A stretch of DNA of 64,000 nucleotides. Origin: a virus. Each line of letters opens with the position of its first letter. The stretch's first letter is position 1. The stretch lies in the IMG/VR virus record IMGVR_UViG_3300017917_003093, positions 1 to 64,000 of that record. One strand, given 5' to 3'. Below, in pieces: positions 8,116-16,509 of the stretch. Both the position numbers and the translations under genes were made by a program. The notes below the pieces were generated by a model. It saw only the letters and a list, made by a program, of their open reading frames with translations. It did not search any database and was not told the origin of the DNA.

Positions 8116-8777
8116 TCATTGGAATCTGTGGCTTGATAGGAGCCGGCAAAGACACCACGGCAGACTATTTGGTAAACATACATCAGTTTCGTAGAGAAAG
8201 TTTTGCCAACTCACTCAAGGATGCAGTATCAGCGGTTTTTGGGTGGGATCGCGATCTCCTGGAAGGGCGAACCCGTCAAAGTCGTGAATGGCGCGAACAA
8301 GTCGATGCCTGGTGGGCTGATCGCCTGAATCTTCCTGGGCTAACTCCGCGATGGGTGCTACAGCACTGGGGTACCGAAGTGGTGCGCCGTGCTTTCCATG
8401 ACGATACCTGGATTGCCAGCTTGGAAAATCGCCTGCGCAAAACCACAGATGATGTGGTGATTTCTGATTGTAGATTTCCTAATGAAATACAGGCCATTAA
8501 ACGTGCCGGGGGCATAGTGGTACGAGTAAATCGTGGTCCAGAGCCCGAATGGTATCGATTTGCAGAACTAGTGAATCGAGGCCCAGAACACAATCTAGAG
8601 TGGTCGTGGGCCAAAACTCAACTGGACAAATTCAACGTACATGCCAGCGAAACTGCTTGGGTCGGGACAGATTTTAATGCTTGGTTGGACAACAACGGTT
8701 CCATGGACGGTCTTTTTGCCCAGGTCAATGATCTGGTTCGAGATCTCCAGGCCGCCAGGTTAGATCTGACAGTCTGA
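8112..8777 (+). CDS. 1: Deoxynucleoside monophosphate kinase, gp1-like
   Basis: 221 residues. The P-loop is at residues 7-15 (GLIGAGKDT), followed by FANSLKDAV, the LLEGRTR and LQHWGTEVVR segments and VISDCRFPNEIQAI, all typical of the T4 gp1 dNMP kinase family. It phosphorylates dNMPs (in T4 dTMP, dGMP and 5-hydroxymethyl-dCMP) for phage DNA synthesis. The start at 8112 overlaps the exonuclease stop by 4 nt. The last 53 bp overlap the convergent HNH-like gene. Substrate preference is not visible from sequence. Confidence 0.87.
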   Translation: MIIGICGLIGAGKDTTADYLVNIHQFRRESFANSLKDAVSAVFGWDRDLLEGRTRQSREWREQVDAWWADRLNLPGLTPRWVLQHWGTEVVRRAFHDDTWIASLENRLRKTTDDVVISDCRFPNEIQAIKRAGGIVVRVNRGPEPEWYRFAELVNRGPEHNLEWSWAKTQLDKFNVHASETAWVGTDFNAWLDNNGSMDGLFAQVNDLVRDLQAARLDLTV

Positions 8778-9072
8778 TTTCTACTACACAGTTTTGACAC
8801 ACAGTCTTGAGGTTTATTAGATTGCTGTTGTTGAGATTGCCATCCACGTGATATACCATGAGCTGTGCTGAATATCTAGCACGGAATCCACAACGATCAC
8901 ACACATTCTTTTTCTTATAACCCGTTGAGCGCCAGCGAGGTTCCGGTGCTCGAACGCGGCGTCCTTTTTTGATACAAGAGTCACATCGACTTCGATAGTG
9001 TGTGACATCCCCGGATCTATAGTTTACAGCGCACAATCGTTGATTACAGGCTGTACATTTGGGTCGGATCAT
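8725..9072 (-). CDS. HNH-like zinc-binding protein (putative endonuclease)
   Basis: 115 residues from the ATG at 9072. Cysteine pairs at C6/C9, C30/C33, C58/C61 and C92/C95 flank a VYHVDGNLNN segment (H75) and NLKTVCQNC, a pattern typical of HNH and endonuclease VII-like zinc-fold proteins of T4-like aquatic phages. Nicking or structure-specific cleavage of DNA is inferred from the family; activity is unproven. A minus-strand late box (CTAAATA, 9077-9083) ends 4 nt before the ATG, so the transcript is likely leaderless. Confidence 0.65.
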   Translation of the reverse strand: MIRPKCTACNQRLCAVNYRSGDVTHYRSRCDSCIKKGRRVRAPEPRWRSTGYKKKNVCDRCGFRARYSAQLMVYHVDGNLNNSNLINLKTVCQNCVVEIRLSDLTWRPGDLEPDH

Positions 9073-9076
9073 GTAA

Positions 9077-9083
9077 TATTTAG
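9077..9083 (-). promoter_or_regulatory. Late promoter box CTAAATA (minus strand)
   Basis: Four nt upstream of the HNH-like gene start at 9072; no ribosome-binding site is present. Confidence 0.6.
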
Positions 9084-9134
9084 TGAAAAAACCTTTGCAA
9101 AGGGACAATAGACACCATTTTTTTTCTCCTGCCG

Positions 9135-9150
9135 CTAAATATGTTATATT
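9135..9150 (+). promoter_or_regulatory. Composite late (CTAAATA) and extended -10 promoter for sheath
   Basis: CTAAATA (9135-9141) is followed by TGTTATATT, whose last six bases (9145-9150) form a -10-like hexamer. The same arrangement, TAAATATGTTATA, recurs at 43763-43775. AAAAGGAAT precedes the ATG at 9169. Confidence 0.6.
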
Positions 9151-9168
9151 GAAAAAAAGGAATAAGTC

Positions 9169-12100
9169 ATGGCCTTAATATCCCCAGGTGTACAAGTCAG
9201 TGTTATTGACCAAAGCAACTACACGCCCGCCGCAGCAGGTTCAACTCCTTACTTGTTGATCGCTACTGCTGCCAACAAAGTTTCTGGTGCAGGAACCGGA
9301 ATAGCCCCAGGAACACTGGCTGCTAATGCAGAGAAAGTGTACCTGATGACCAGCCAGAGAGATCTGTTGAGCACATTTGGTGTGCCGTTCTTCTACAACA
9401 CCACAACAGGCACCCCTATCAATGGCTACGAACTCAACGAATACGGATTGTTGGCTGCTTATTCCGCTCTTGGTGTCACCAACATAGCCTATGTGCAACG
9501 TGCCGACATCGACTTGGCTGCGCTGACTGCCAGCTTGGTTCGTCCTGTGGGTGCTCCGGCCAATGGCAGCTTCTGGTTTGATACCACGAACAGCACATAT
9601 GGCATCACTGAGTGGAACCAATCCACATCTGCGTTTACTAAAAAAACTGCTTCGGTGATCACAGACACAGTATTTTTAGAGCCACTGAGCACAGTGCCTT
9701 TGGCCAGCTATGGCAGCATCGGAAACTATGCTGTGGTAGCCACTAACGTATACAATCCTATATACTACAAGCGCGGCGGCCCAACCACTGCACAGGCACC
9801 GGGCTGGATACAAGACGGCGCCAGCGCCAGCGATCTTTACAATACCTGGGTATTGGTTGGCAGCGACGAATGGAAAACAGCATGGCCTACAGTGCAAGGT
9901 GACTTGGCTCCGTCCAGCCTCACCGTTGGCAACAGCTTTGCTATCAACGACGTGACCATCACTGTTCCAGCTAGCCCCAACAACACAGTACAACAACTGG
10001 CTACTTTGATCAACGCGGCATTAAATGCCAGCGGTGTGTATGCAGCCAACATTGGCGGCAAGTTGACCATCTATGCTGACAGTTCTGCTACCAATGACGG
10101 TAGTACAGAAGGCACAGGTTTAGTGGCTATTAACAACGTAAACGGTACACCGTTGACTGCGTTGGGTATTACATCTGGTGAATATGCAGCTCCTGCTTAT
10201 CTTGCCGGTCCTAACTACAGCGCACCAAGATGGCGTGCTACAGACACTCAACCAGAACCTACTGGTAGCGTGTTCCAACAAACCAACAGCGTGAATCAGG
10301 GTATGAGCATTCAAGTCAAGGCTTACAATTCTACCTTGGGCACTTTTGTACTACAGAGTTGCCCGGTCTATGCCAATGATGCTGCGGCTTTATATGCTCT
10401 TGATCCTACCACTGGTGGTCAGGTTATTCCGGCTGGCACTACCTACGCTCAGATCGATCCTTACAACAATGGCACAGCAGGATTCTTGTTATTGGAAAGA
10501 TTAGCAACTGGTGCCACAGTGATCACTGGTGCCGACACTACCCCAACTTTTATAAATCCTAGCACGTTTACCTTGACTGCTACGCAACCAGAATCGGCCA
10601 CAGTGGCCGCTCCAGTCACTGTGACCATCAATGGTACCACAGCCGCGGACTTTGTGGCTGCTGTGAGTGCTGCCGGTATAGACAATGTCAGTGCAGATGT
10701 AAACGATCTTGGACAGATTGTGTTCAGTCATGCCACCGGCGGCGATATCTATCTAGTAGACGGAACCAACACACCATTGGCAGACGCTGGATTTACTACA
10801 TCCGTGCGTGGTATACGCCAGACCGATGTGGATGGCACAGGCCTTACACTCAGCAACTGGGTTAGCACACCAACGTTTACCTACACTGCCAGCGCCAGCG
10901 CACCCAATGTGGATCCTGCCAACGGCACTTATTGGTACTACAGTGATGCTACAGACGCTGACATCATGATCCAAAACAACGGTGTATGGTGTGGTTACCA
11001 GACCGTGACCAATGATGTGCGTGGCATGAATCTATCATTGACCAATGCAGCTGGTCCGATCTACAGCACCACAGCACCTACCACACAGACTGATGAAGCA
11101 GAAAGCCCATTGGCCTATGGTGATCTTTGGATCGATACCAGTGACCTAGAAAACTATCCTATCATCAGCCGTTGGTCAACAGTGGATGGCGAAGATCAGT
11201 GGGTACGTATTGACAACACAGACCAAACCACGATCAATGGTGTGTTGTTCGCAGATGCTCGTTGGGCCCCCAACGGCACTACCAATCCAATCACAGATCC
11301 GATTCCACCTATCGCTTCTGGTTCAACTCCGCTGATTACCAGCAACTATGTGGACCTAGATGCTCCTAATCCAGAGCTGTATCCTGAAGGCATCTTGTTG
11401 TTCAACACACGTCGCAGCGGATTCAACGTGAAGTCATTCCAGGTCAACTACTTCAATGTACAAGACTTTCCGCCTCCTGCGGTATTGCCAAGCCAGACAG
11501 ACACTTGGCTCACCGCTTCGGCCAATCGCAACGACGGCAGCCCCAACATGGGACGTCATGCTCAACGATACTTGATCGTGAAAGCCATGCGCCAAGCCAT
11601 TGATACTAGCACACAACTGCGTGAGCAACAGGCTCAGTTTAATCTGATCACTTGTGTGAGCTATCCTGAGTTGGCACCTAACATGGAAGTGCTCAACAAC
11701 GATCGTGGACAGACTGCATTTAGTTTGGTAGACACTCCGTTGCGCCTGTCTCCTGATGAAATCGTGACCTGGGCTACCAATAATAATGGTCTGGGACTCA
11801 GTACCGGTGATGGTGCTCTGACTGCGGGCGATCCTTATGGCGCCGCATTTTACCCTAGCTGTACCGCAACCGATCTCACAGGCAACGTGATTGTTACTGC
11901 CCCTAGCCACATGATGTTGCGAACCATAATCCGCAGTGACGCTGTGGCTTATCCATGGTTCGCTCCAGCAGGTCTGCGCAGAGGTACAGTGGACAATGCT
12001 CTACAGATTGGTTATCTATCAGCTACCACCGGTGAATTCCAGCCCTTGGGCGTGAATCAAGGTCTGCGTGATGTGTTGTACAGCAACAACGTCAACCCAA

Positions 12101-12498
12101 TCACATTTATTCCTGGATCAGGTATTGTAAACTTTGGTAACCATACTTTGCAGGGATTTGCTACTGCGCTGGATCGTATTAACGTGGCACGCTTGGTGGC
12201 TTACCTACGTGGTCGTTTAGAAATCATCGGCGAACAGTATCTGTTTGAACCCAACGATACTATCACTCGTAATGCTATCACCAACCAGATCACAGCACTC
12301 ATGGTTGACTTGGTCAACAAACGTGCGCTCTATGACTTCTTGGTGGTGTGCGATCTCACAAACAACACACCGTTTACCATCGATCGCAACGAGCTGTATG
12401 TGGACATCGCTATCGAGCCAGTCAAGGCTGTGGAGTTTATCTACATTCCGATGCGTATCCAGAACACCGGGGAAATAGCCGCACAAGGATTGGCCTAA
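9169..12498 (+). CDS. 18: Tail sheath protein gp18-like, oversized
   Basis: 1109 residues against 659 in T4 gp18. The N terminus (PGVQVSVIDQSNYTPAAAGS ... EYGLLAAYSALGVTNIAYVQRAD) is typical of the sheath family, and the C-terminal 350 residues (KAMRQAIDTSTQLREQQAQF ... LVNKRALYDF ... AVEFIYIPMR) contain the conserved polymerisation and contraction core. The surplus lies between about residues 130 and 740: Thr/Ala/Gly-rich, beta-type segments with internal FWFDTTNSTYG/YWYYSDATDAD-like motifs, probably surface-exposed domains. The sheath contracts to drive the tube through the host envelope. It is the first gene of the late tail block and has a Shine-Dalgarno sequence. Confidence 0.88.
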   Translation: MALISPGVQVSVIDQSNYTPAAAGSTPYLLIATAANKVSGAGTGIAPGTLAANAEKVYLMTSQRDLLSTFGVPFFYNTTTGTPINGYELNEYGLLAAYSALGVTNIAYVQRADIDLAALTASLVRPVGAPANGSFWFDTTNSTYGITEWNQSTSAFTKKTASVITDTVFLEPLSTVPLASYGSIGNYAVVATNVYNPIYYKRGGPTTAQAPGWIQDGASASDLYNTWVLVGSDEWKTAWPTVQGDLAPSSLTVGNSFAINDVTITVPASPNNTVQQLATLINAALNASGVYAANIGGKLTIYADSSATNDGSTEGTGLVAINNVNGTPLTALGITSGEYAAPAYLAGPNYSAPRWRATDTQPEPTGSVFQQTNSVNQGMSIQVKAYNSTLGTFVLQSCPVYANDAAALYALDPTTGGQVIPAGTTYAQIDPYNNGTAGFLLLERLATGATVITGADTTPTFINPSTFTLTATQPESATVAAPVTVTINGTTAADFVAAVSAAGIDNVSADVNDLGQIVFSHATGGDIYLVDGTNTPLADAGFTTSVRGIRQTDVDGTGLTLSNWVSTPTFTYTASASAPNVDPANGTYWYYSDATDADIMIQNNGVWCGYQTVTNDVRGMNLSLTNAAGPIYSTTAPTTQTDEAESPLAYGDLWIDTSDLENYPIISRWSTVDGEDQWVRIDNTDQTTINGVLFADARWAPNGTTNPITDPIPPIASGSTPLITSNYVDLDAPNPELYPEGILLFNTRRSGFNVKSFQVNYFNVQDFPPPAVLPSQTDTWLTASANRNDGSPNMGRHAQRYLIVKAMRQAIDTSTQLREQQAQFNLITCVSYPELAPNMEVLNNDRGQTAFSLVDTPLRLSPDEIVTWATNNNGLGLSTGDGALTAGDPYGAAFYPSCTATDLTGNVIVTAPSHMMLRTIIRSDAVAYPWFAPAGLRRGTVDNALQIGYLSATTGEFQPLGVNQGLRDVLYSNNVNPITFIPGSGIVNFGNHTLQGFATALDRINVARLVAYLRGRLEIIGEQYLFEPNDTITRNAITNQITALMVDLVNKRALYDFLVVCDLTNNTPFTIDRNELYVDIAIEPVKAVEFIYIPMRIQNTGEIAAQGLA

Positions 12499-12503
12499 TG
12501 ATG

Positions 12504-12532
12504 TCAGGCAAGTTCGACTAAAACTTGCCTGA
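12504..12532 (+). other. 11-bp perfect stem-loop between sheath and tube genes
   Basis: TCAGGCAAGTT pairs with AACTTGCCTGA around a 7-nt loop, starting 5 nt after the sheath stop. No U-tract follows, so it is not a standard intrinsic terminator; RNA processing or stability control is possible. Confidence 0.6.
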
Positions 12533-12542
12533 TTCTGAGACC

Positions 12543-12549
12543 ATAAATA
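12543..12549 (+). promoter_or_regulatory. Late promoter box ATAAATA for tube gene
   Basis: CATAAATA 24 nt upstream of the ATG at 12574, with AGGATG as a possible ribosome-binding site between them. Confidence 0.6.
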
Positions 12550-12573
12550 AACATATATTAGGATGACACCCAA

Positions 12574-13200
12574 ATGACAACAGCCTCACTAACCAAACTG
12601 ACAGTACCATTGGCCAGCGACCAGAGCGCAAGCGCACAAGGTCTGCTGATGCCCAAACTCAAGTTCCGCTTCCGCGTGACTTTTTTGAATCTGGGCGTGT
12701 CACAACCTACTACAGAACTAACCAAGCAAGTCATGGATTTTAGCCGTCCGCAGGTTACATTTGACAACATAGATTTGCCCATCTACAACAGTACTGTGCG
12801 GTTGGCCGGTAAACACTCTTGGTCAGACATCACTTGCCAAGTGCGTGATGATGCAGCCGGTAACGTGTCAAGATTGGTTGGCGAACAACTACAGAAACAA
12901 CTGGATTTCTTGGAGCAGAGTTCTGCTGCTTCAGGTATTGATTATAAGTTTACCACAGTTTTTGAAGTATTGGATGGCGGCAACGGTGCTAACACTCCGA
13001 TCGCTCTTGAAACCTGGACTATCCTGGGTTGCTATCTACAAGGCGTCAACTACAATGATGCCAACTACGGATCCGGCACTGAACCCATGACAGTGTCAAT
13101 GACCATACGTTACGACAATGCTCTGCAGACTCTTACTGGAGCAGATGTTGGTGTTGGCGCAACCATACCGTTGACGGTCAATAACGTAGCCACAGGCTAA
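12574..13200 (+). CDS. 19: Tail tube protein gp19-like
   Basis: 208 residues, close to the gp19 family norm (163-210). The pattern LKFRFRVTFLNLG, TKQVMDFSRPQVTFDN, WSDITCQVRDDAAGNVSRLV, then WTILGCYLQGVNYNDANYGS and PMTVSMTIRYDNALQ is characteristic. It polymerises into the inner tail tube inside the sheath. Position directly after the sheath gene is the canonical gp18-gp19 order. It is followed after 6 nt by a second tube-like gene. Confidence 0.88.
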   Translation: MTTASLTKLTVPLASDQSASAQGLLMPKLKFRFRVTFLNLGVSQPTTELTKQVMDFSRPQVTFDNIDLPIYNSTVRLAGKHSWSDITCQVRDDAAGNVSRLVGEQLQKQLDFLEQSSAASGIDYKFTTVFEVLDGGNGANTPIALETWTILGCYLQGVNYNDANYGSGTEPMTVSMTIRYDNALQTLTGADVGVGATIPLTVNNVATG

Positions 13201-13206
13201 TCTTCA

Positions 13207-14415
13207 ATGGCTTTTGGTCAAGAAAATCTTCGACCATTTCCACCTGGTGAAGGGTTGCGTGATTATACTCACGCTTCTAAAACCTTTCGAGCAGGCGGCT
13301 ATGACTTGGCGCCGCGCACCAAGTTCTTATTTTATGTGTACTTCAACTTAAATACCAACATACCTGCTGTGGCCAATCTCACATCAGGCGGCAAAGGCAG
13401 CACCATTGGTCTTACTGTGAAAACAGCGCAGTTACCGGGCTACACGATAGATGTGGCCACCATGAACCAATACAATAGAAAACGTTTGGTCCAGACCAAG
13501 ATTAACTACAATCCGGTGCAGATAGTTTTCAATGATGATCACAGCGACTTGGTGCGCAACATGTGGTACCAATACTATCAGTACTACTACAGTGATCCGG
13601 TCTATAGATATGGCAACACTCCTAACCAGTCTGGCACCTTGGGAGAAATCAGCACCGCACTTAGTGGTTTCAGTTATTCTAGTAACGACACTTATCAAAG
13701 CAGCAGACCTGTGCAAAAATGGGGTCTCAATGGGCAAGGATATACCAATCCTACCTTGCAAAGTCTGGCCAGTAGCCTGCTGACAGGACCGGCCAGTGGT
13801 CAAGAACCGTTTTTCCGCGACATCACGATCTATGGCATGAGTCAAAAGACCTATGCTCAGTATACCATGATCAATCCATTGATCACTGACTGGACTCATG
13901 ACACACATGATTATGGTCAGGGCAATGGCATCATGACTCATACTATGAGCATACGTTATGAAAATGTCAAATATTATTCAGGGGCAGTTGGTGGCGCCAA
14001 CCCCAGTCCTGTGGTTTCTGGATTTGCTGATCCTGCCAACTACGATGTGCAAGACAGTCCTATCGCGCCTCCTGGTAGTACCGACACAGTGGAAGTACAA
14101 GGTACTATCCGACCCAGCCCAAGTGGCAGCAAACAGGATCTACAATCTTTGGCCACAGGACAGAACACTCTGCAGAATGTGATAGGAGCAGTAGGGCAGG
14201 CTCTGGTGCCTACAGCGGCCAGTTTCTTGAATGGCCAGTTGGCAGGGTCCGGTGCATTGGGTTCCGCAGTGGTAGCAGGGCTTGGAGTTGCTGCTGGCAT
14301 AGGTGTACCTGGCAGTATTGGGCAAGTACCCAATGGTTCTGGTGGCATGAACTTCCCTACACCAGCAGGCGTAGATGCAGCTACCAAACTTAAAAATCTT
14401 ATCAGCGGAGGTTAA
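13207..14415 (+). CDS. Second tail-tube-family protein (gp19/gp54-like)
   Basis: 402 residues. The segment YDLAPRTKFLFYVYFNLN, then GLTVKTAQLPGYTIDVATMN and KRLVQTKINYNPVQIVFNDD, followed by MTHTMSIRYENVKYY near residue 255, follows the tube-protein fold pattern. A Gly/Ala/Pro-rich tail of about 120 residues follows. It may be a minor tube component or the tube initiator (gp54-like) of the baseplate; the sequence does not decide. It begins 6 nt after gp19 and has a weak ribosome-binding site. Confidence 0.65.
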   Translation: MAFGQENLRPFPPGEGLRDYTHASKTFRAGGYDLAPRTKFLFYVYFNLNTNIPAVANLTSGGKGSTIGLTVKTAQLPGYTIDVATMNQYNRKRLVQTKINYNPVQIVFNDDHSDLVRNMWYQYYQYYYSDPVYRYGNTPNQSGTLGEISTALSGFSYSSNDTYQSSRPVQKWGLNGQGYTNPTLQSLASSLLTGPASGQEPFFRDITIYGMSQKTYAQYTMINPLITDWTHDTHDYGQGNGIMTHTMSIRYENVKYYSGAVGGANPSPVVSGFADPANYDVQDSPIAPPGSTDTVEVQGTIRPSPSGSKQDLQSLATGQNTLQNVIGAVGQALVPTAASFLNGQLAGSGALGSAVVAGLGVAAGIGVPGSIGQVPNGSGGMNFPTPAGVDAATKLKNLISGG

Positions 14416-14418
14416 CAC

Positions 14419-14778
14419 ATGGCCTCAGTCAACGCTGTCAACAACAAAACCGATCTTACAGTACAGATCTTTGATAGATTTTATGGATATCAACAACAGG
14501 TACCAGTGGAGGCCTACGATGCTGTGCTGAGCTATTTCAAATCGGTGTTTGATTCGTTAGAGGCCGCTGGTAACTTCACTGTGAGCCTGTTTCGTATTAG
14601 CCAGGTATCTGGCATACCCGTAATGACCTTGTTGCAACAGTTTCAAGGACTCAGCGCACCTGAGATCAATCTTACCTTGGCTTACTACCTCAATGGTGTA
14701 AGAAGTTCCAGCACGCTGCTGGGAGTCAACACACCCACACAACCCAACTATTATGTGGCCAGAAACATCAGGAACTGA
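14419..14778 (+). CDS. Conserved virion-block protein, unknown
   Basis: 119 residues, preceded by a clear GGAGGT in the end of the previous gene. The pattern VEAYDAVLSYFKSVFDSLEAAG, then SGIPVMTLLQQFQGLS and LAYYLNGVRSSSTLLGV is familiar as a conserved protein between tube and head-completion genes of aquatic T4-like phages. It is probably a virion or assembly component. No catalytic motif is visible. Confidence 0.6.
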   Translation: MASVNAVNNKTDLTVQIFDRFYGYQQQVPVEAYDAVLSYFKSVFDSLEAAGNFTVSLFRISQVSGIPVMTLLQQFQGLSAPEINLTLAYYLNGVRSSSTLLGVNTPTQPNYYVARNIRN

Positions 14779-14781
14779 CAC

Positions 14782-15225
14782 ATGGCCAACTTTCGGCAAG
14801 GCATTTATACTGTAAAAAATCCTGTCAAGTACGTGGGAAAAAATACTCCCAGATACAGATCTGGTTGGGAACTCACATTCATGATGTTTCTTGACACCAA
14901 TGATAACATTCTGCAGTGGGCCAGCGAAAGCATTAGTATACCTTATCGTAATCCCATAACCGGAAAACAAAGCATGTATGTGCCAGATTTCTTTGTTACC
15001 TATCGCAGCCGAAACAACACTACTCGTGCTGAGCTGGTAGAAATCAAACCCAAGAAACAAAGCATAATCGAAAGCAAGGCCAGTGATAGAGATCGTGCTG
15101 TGGTAGCTGTAAACTATGCCAAATGGGATGCAGCCACTAAGTGGGCACGTCGCAATGGGCTAACTTTTAGAGTTATCAACGAAGATCAGATATTCCATCA
15201 AGGCAATAAAAAAACCGGTAAATAG
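14782..15225 (+). CDS. 4: Head completion protein gp4-like
   Basis: 147 residues. NPVKYVGKNTPRYRSGWELTF, LQWASESISIPYRNPITGK, VPDFFVTYR and ELVEIKPKKQ match the T4 gp4 (head completion, also gp50/65) family; the WE...PDF...EIKP layout is that of a TnsA/PD-(D/E)XK-like nuclease fold. gp4 acts after packaging to finish heads. Length equals T4 gp4 (150). Its TAG stop overlaps a late box that serves the next two genes. Confidence 0.85.
   Translation: MANFRQGIYTVKNPVKYVGKNTPRYRSGWELTFMMFLDTNDNILQWASESISIPYRNPITGKQSMYVPDFFVTYRSRNNTTRAELVEIKPKKQSIIESKASDRDRAVVAVNYAKWDAATKWARRNGLTFRVINEDQIFHQGNKKTGK
15218..15224 (+). promoter_or_regulatory. Late promoter box GTAAATA
   Basis: Overlaps the gp4 stop TAG (15223-15225) and ends 4 nt before the ATG at 15229. 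It supports the small gene there as real and would also serve gp16. Confidence 0.55.
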
Positions 15226-15228
15226 GGT

Positions 15229-15378
15229 ATGCCTATTTTCCTTTACAAAAAGACTCACAAAGACACAGGTCTAAAATATCTTGGCAAAACCATTGCCGGC
15301 GATCCCTACGCTTATCCAGGTTCCGGAGTGACATGGAAAGTGCTCAATGGTAAAAGAGTTTGGGTAGAAGTATTATGA
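15229..15378 (+). CDS. 49-residue GIY-YIG-like mini-protein
   Basis: Reads MPIFLYKKTHKDTG, then LKYLGKT, DPYAYPGSG and a final WKVLNG...VEVL before TGA. The first 40 residues match the N-terminal part of phage GIY-YIG (Seg-like) homing endonucleases, where LYxKTHxxTGxKYLGKT and DPxxYxGSGxxW are usual. The catalytic Arg/Glu region is missing, so it is either a remnant or a small domain with a new role. A late box lies 4 nt upstream, and its stop overlaps the gp16 start (ATGA), which argues for maintained translation. Confidence 0.6.
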   Translation: MPIFLYKKTHKDTGLKYLGKTIAGDPYAYPGSGVTWKVLNGKRVWVEVL

Positions 15379-15875
15379 CAAGGAAATTAGAGGAGCTTTT
15401 TGACCTACCACCGTCTGGGTGCGACAGCGAAACCGCCGACGAGCCCACTACTATTCCTGCCACCCAACTGGCTTTGCAGGAGATAGATGCCACTATAGAC
15501 AAGATTGATCAAGCCCTACCTGCTGTGCGAGGGCTAGACGCATCAGATGCTGAAATGGATGAACTGGCCACAAAAGCCCAAGAAACATTTGACAACTTGA
15601 TGGATCTAGGATTCAATGTGGACAGCAGGTATGCCAGTGAGATATTTGCTGTAGCAGGAACCATGCTGGGACATGCGCTCACAGCCAAAACTGCCAAGCT
15701 CAATAAAAAGCTCAAAATGGTGGATCTACAGTTGAAAAAACTAAAGATGGATCAAGACCAGGCCAGCAAGGCCGGTGACGAGCCCATGGAAACAGCACAC
15801 GGACAGGTGCTGAGCCGCAATGATCTTTTGGAACGCCTGTTGTCCAGCAGAGATCAAAACAATGGCAAAGCATAA
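15375..15875 (+). CDS. 16: Terminase small subunit gp16-like
   Basis: 166 residues (T4 gp16 has 164). The N-terminal LEELFDLPPS, a helical middle with DKIDQALPAVR, and the central coiled coil YASEIFAVAGTMLGHAL followed by LNKKLKMVDLQLKKLKM fit the gp16 oligomerisation helices; the end ETAHGQVLSRNDLLERLL resembles the gp16 tail. gp16 recognises and delivers DNA to the gp17 motor. Unlike T4, it is separated from gp17 by 7.7 kb. The ATG at 15375 is coupled to the mini-gene stop; the earlier in-frame TTG at 15360 is less likely. Confidence 0.72.
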   Translation: MTRKLEELFDLPPSGCDSETADEPTTIPATQLALQEIDATIDKIDQALPAVRGLDASDAEMDELATKAQETFDNLMDLGFNVDSRYASEIFAVAGTMLGHALTAKTAKLNKKLKMVDLQLKKLKMDQDQASKAGDEPMETAHGQVLSRNDLLERLLSSRDQNNGKA

Positions 15876-15878
15876 ATA
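15872..15878 (+). promoter_or_regulatory. Late promoter box ATAAATA
   Basis: Contains the gp16 TAA stop (15873-15875); 18 nt upstream of the ATG at 15897, with ATAGGAAC as a weak ribosome-binding site. Confidence 0.6.
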
Positions 15879-15896
15879 TCATATAGGAACACAAAC

Positions 15897-16505
15897 ATGA
15901 AAAAATTTCAAGAATATCTAGCCGAAAGCCAAAAAACCTACAACTACAGGATCAAAATTGTGGGTGATGTTGAGCCTGCTGTGATCAAGGCTCTTGAGGA
16001 AAAACTCAAGCAGTTTGATCCTGTAAAGGTTTCGTCTGTTAAGAAAACACCTATCCAACTCAAACCTGCAGACTTTCCAGCACATGCCAATGAGAGTGTG
16101 AACAGCATGGATTGTGAGTTCCGTTATCCAGCCATTGAACCACAGATACAACAGATCGCTCAGTTGTTGGGTCTTGATCCCAACCGTATCCGCATGTTGA
16201 CCACAACCTATGAAGATAGTCTGATTGATGAAAAAGAAAAGATTGAAGTAGAAAACAAAGATCTACTCACAGACACCGATTATCCTGCTCCAGATGCAGA
16301 ACAAAAAGCTCTCAGCAAAGATTATTCAGCAGATCCTTACCAACATGCTGTATTGAAGAATGCCTATCGCAGCGAGTTCACCGTAGCTGGTGGCAAGACA
16401 CCTCCAGCCGAAACCACAAATGATTTGCCTATGGGAGTCAAGAGTCCCATGACCAATGTCAAACGTCCGCCACGTCCAGCCACCGGCGCCAACCCAAGAG
16501 GATAA
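15897..16505 (+). CDS. Head-associated protein with T4-like capsid-targeting N terminus
   Basis: 202 residues. The start MKKFQEYLAES closely resembles the capsid-targeting sequence of T4 internal proteins (MKTYQEFIAEA type), and LAE fits the gp21 protease consensus (L/I)xE. The following domain YNYRIKIVGDVEP...ALEEKLKQFDPVKVS looks like a ferredoxin-like alpha/beta fold; the C-terminal third is Pro/Asp-rich and probably disordered. I infer packaging in the prohead core. It is the first of several genes here with such N termini. Confidence 0.6.
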   Translation: MKKFQEYLAESQKTYNYRIKIVGDVEPAVIKALEEKLKQFDPVKVSSVKKTPIQLKPADFPAHANESVNSMDCEFRYPAIEPQIQQIAQLLGLDPNRIRMLTTTYEDSLIDEKEKIEVENKDLLTDTDYPAPDAEQKALSKDYSADPYQHAVLKNAYRSEFTVAGGKTPPAETTNDLPMGVKSPMTNVKRPPRPATGANPRG

Positions 16506-16509
16506 CAAC

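Noticed and set aside
9092-9103. CCTTTGCAAAGG palindrome followed by six T on the minus strand, as a terminator
   Set aside because: A perfect palindrome leaves no loop; the usable stem would be very short, and no minus-strand gene ends there.
11434-11910. Long open frame antisense to the sheath gene (and similar antisense frames over UvsW, the 585-residue protein and gp19-like genes)
   Set aside because: They mirror codon bias of the sense genes, lack ribosome-binding sites and promoters, and encode low-quality composition.
13348-13354. TTAAATA resembling a late box
   Set aside because: Lies inside the second tube-family gene with no start codon at a suitable distance; expected by chance in Asn/Leu codons.
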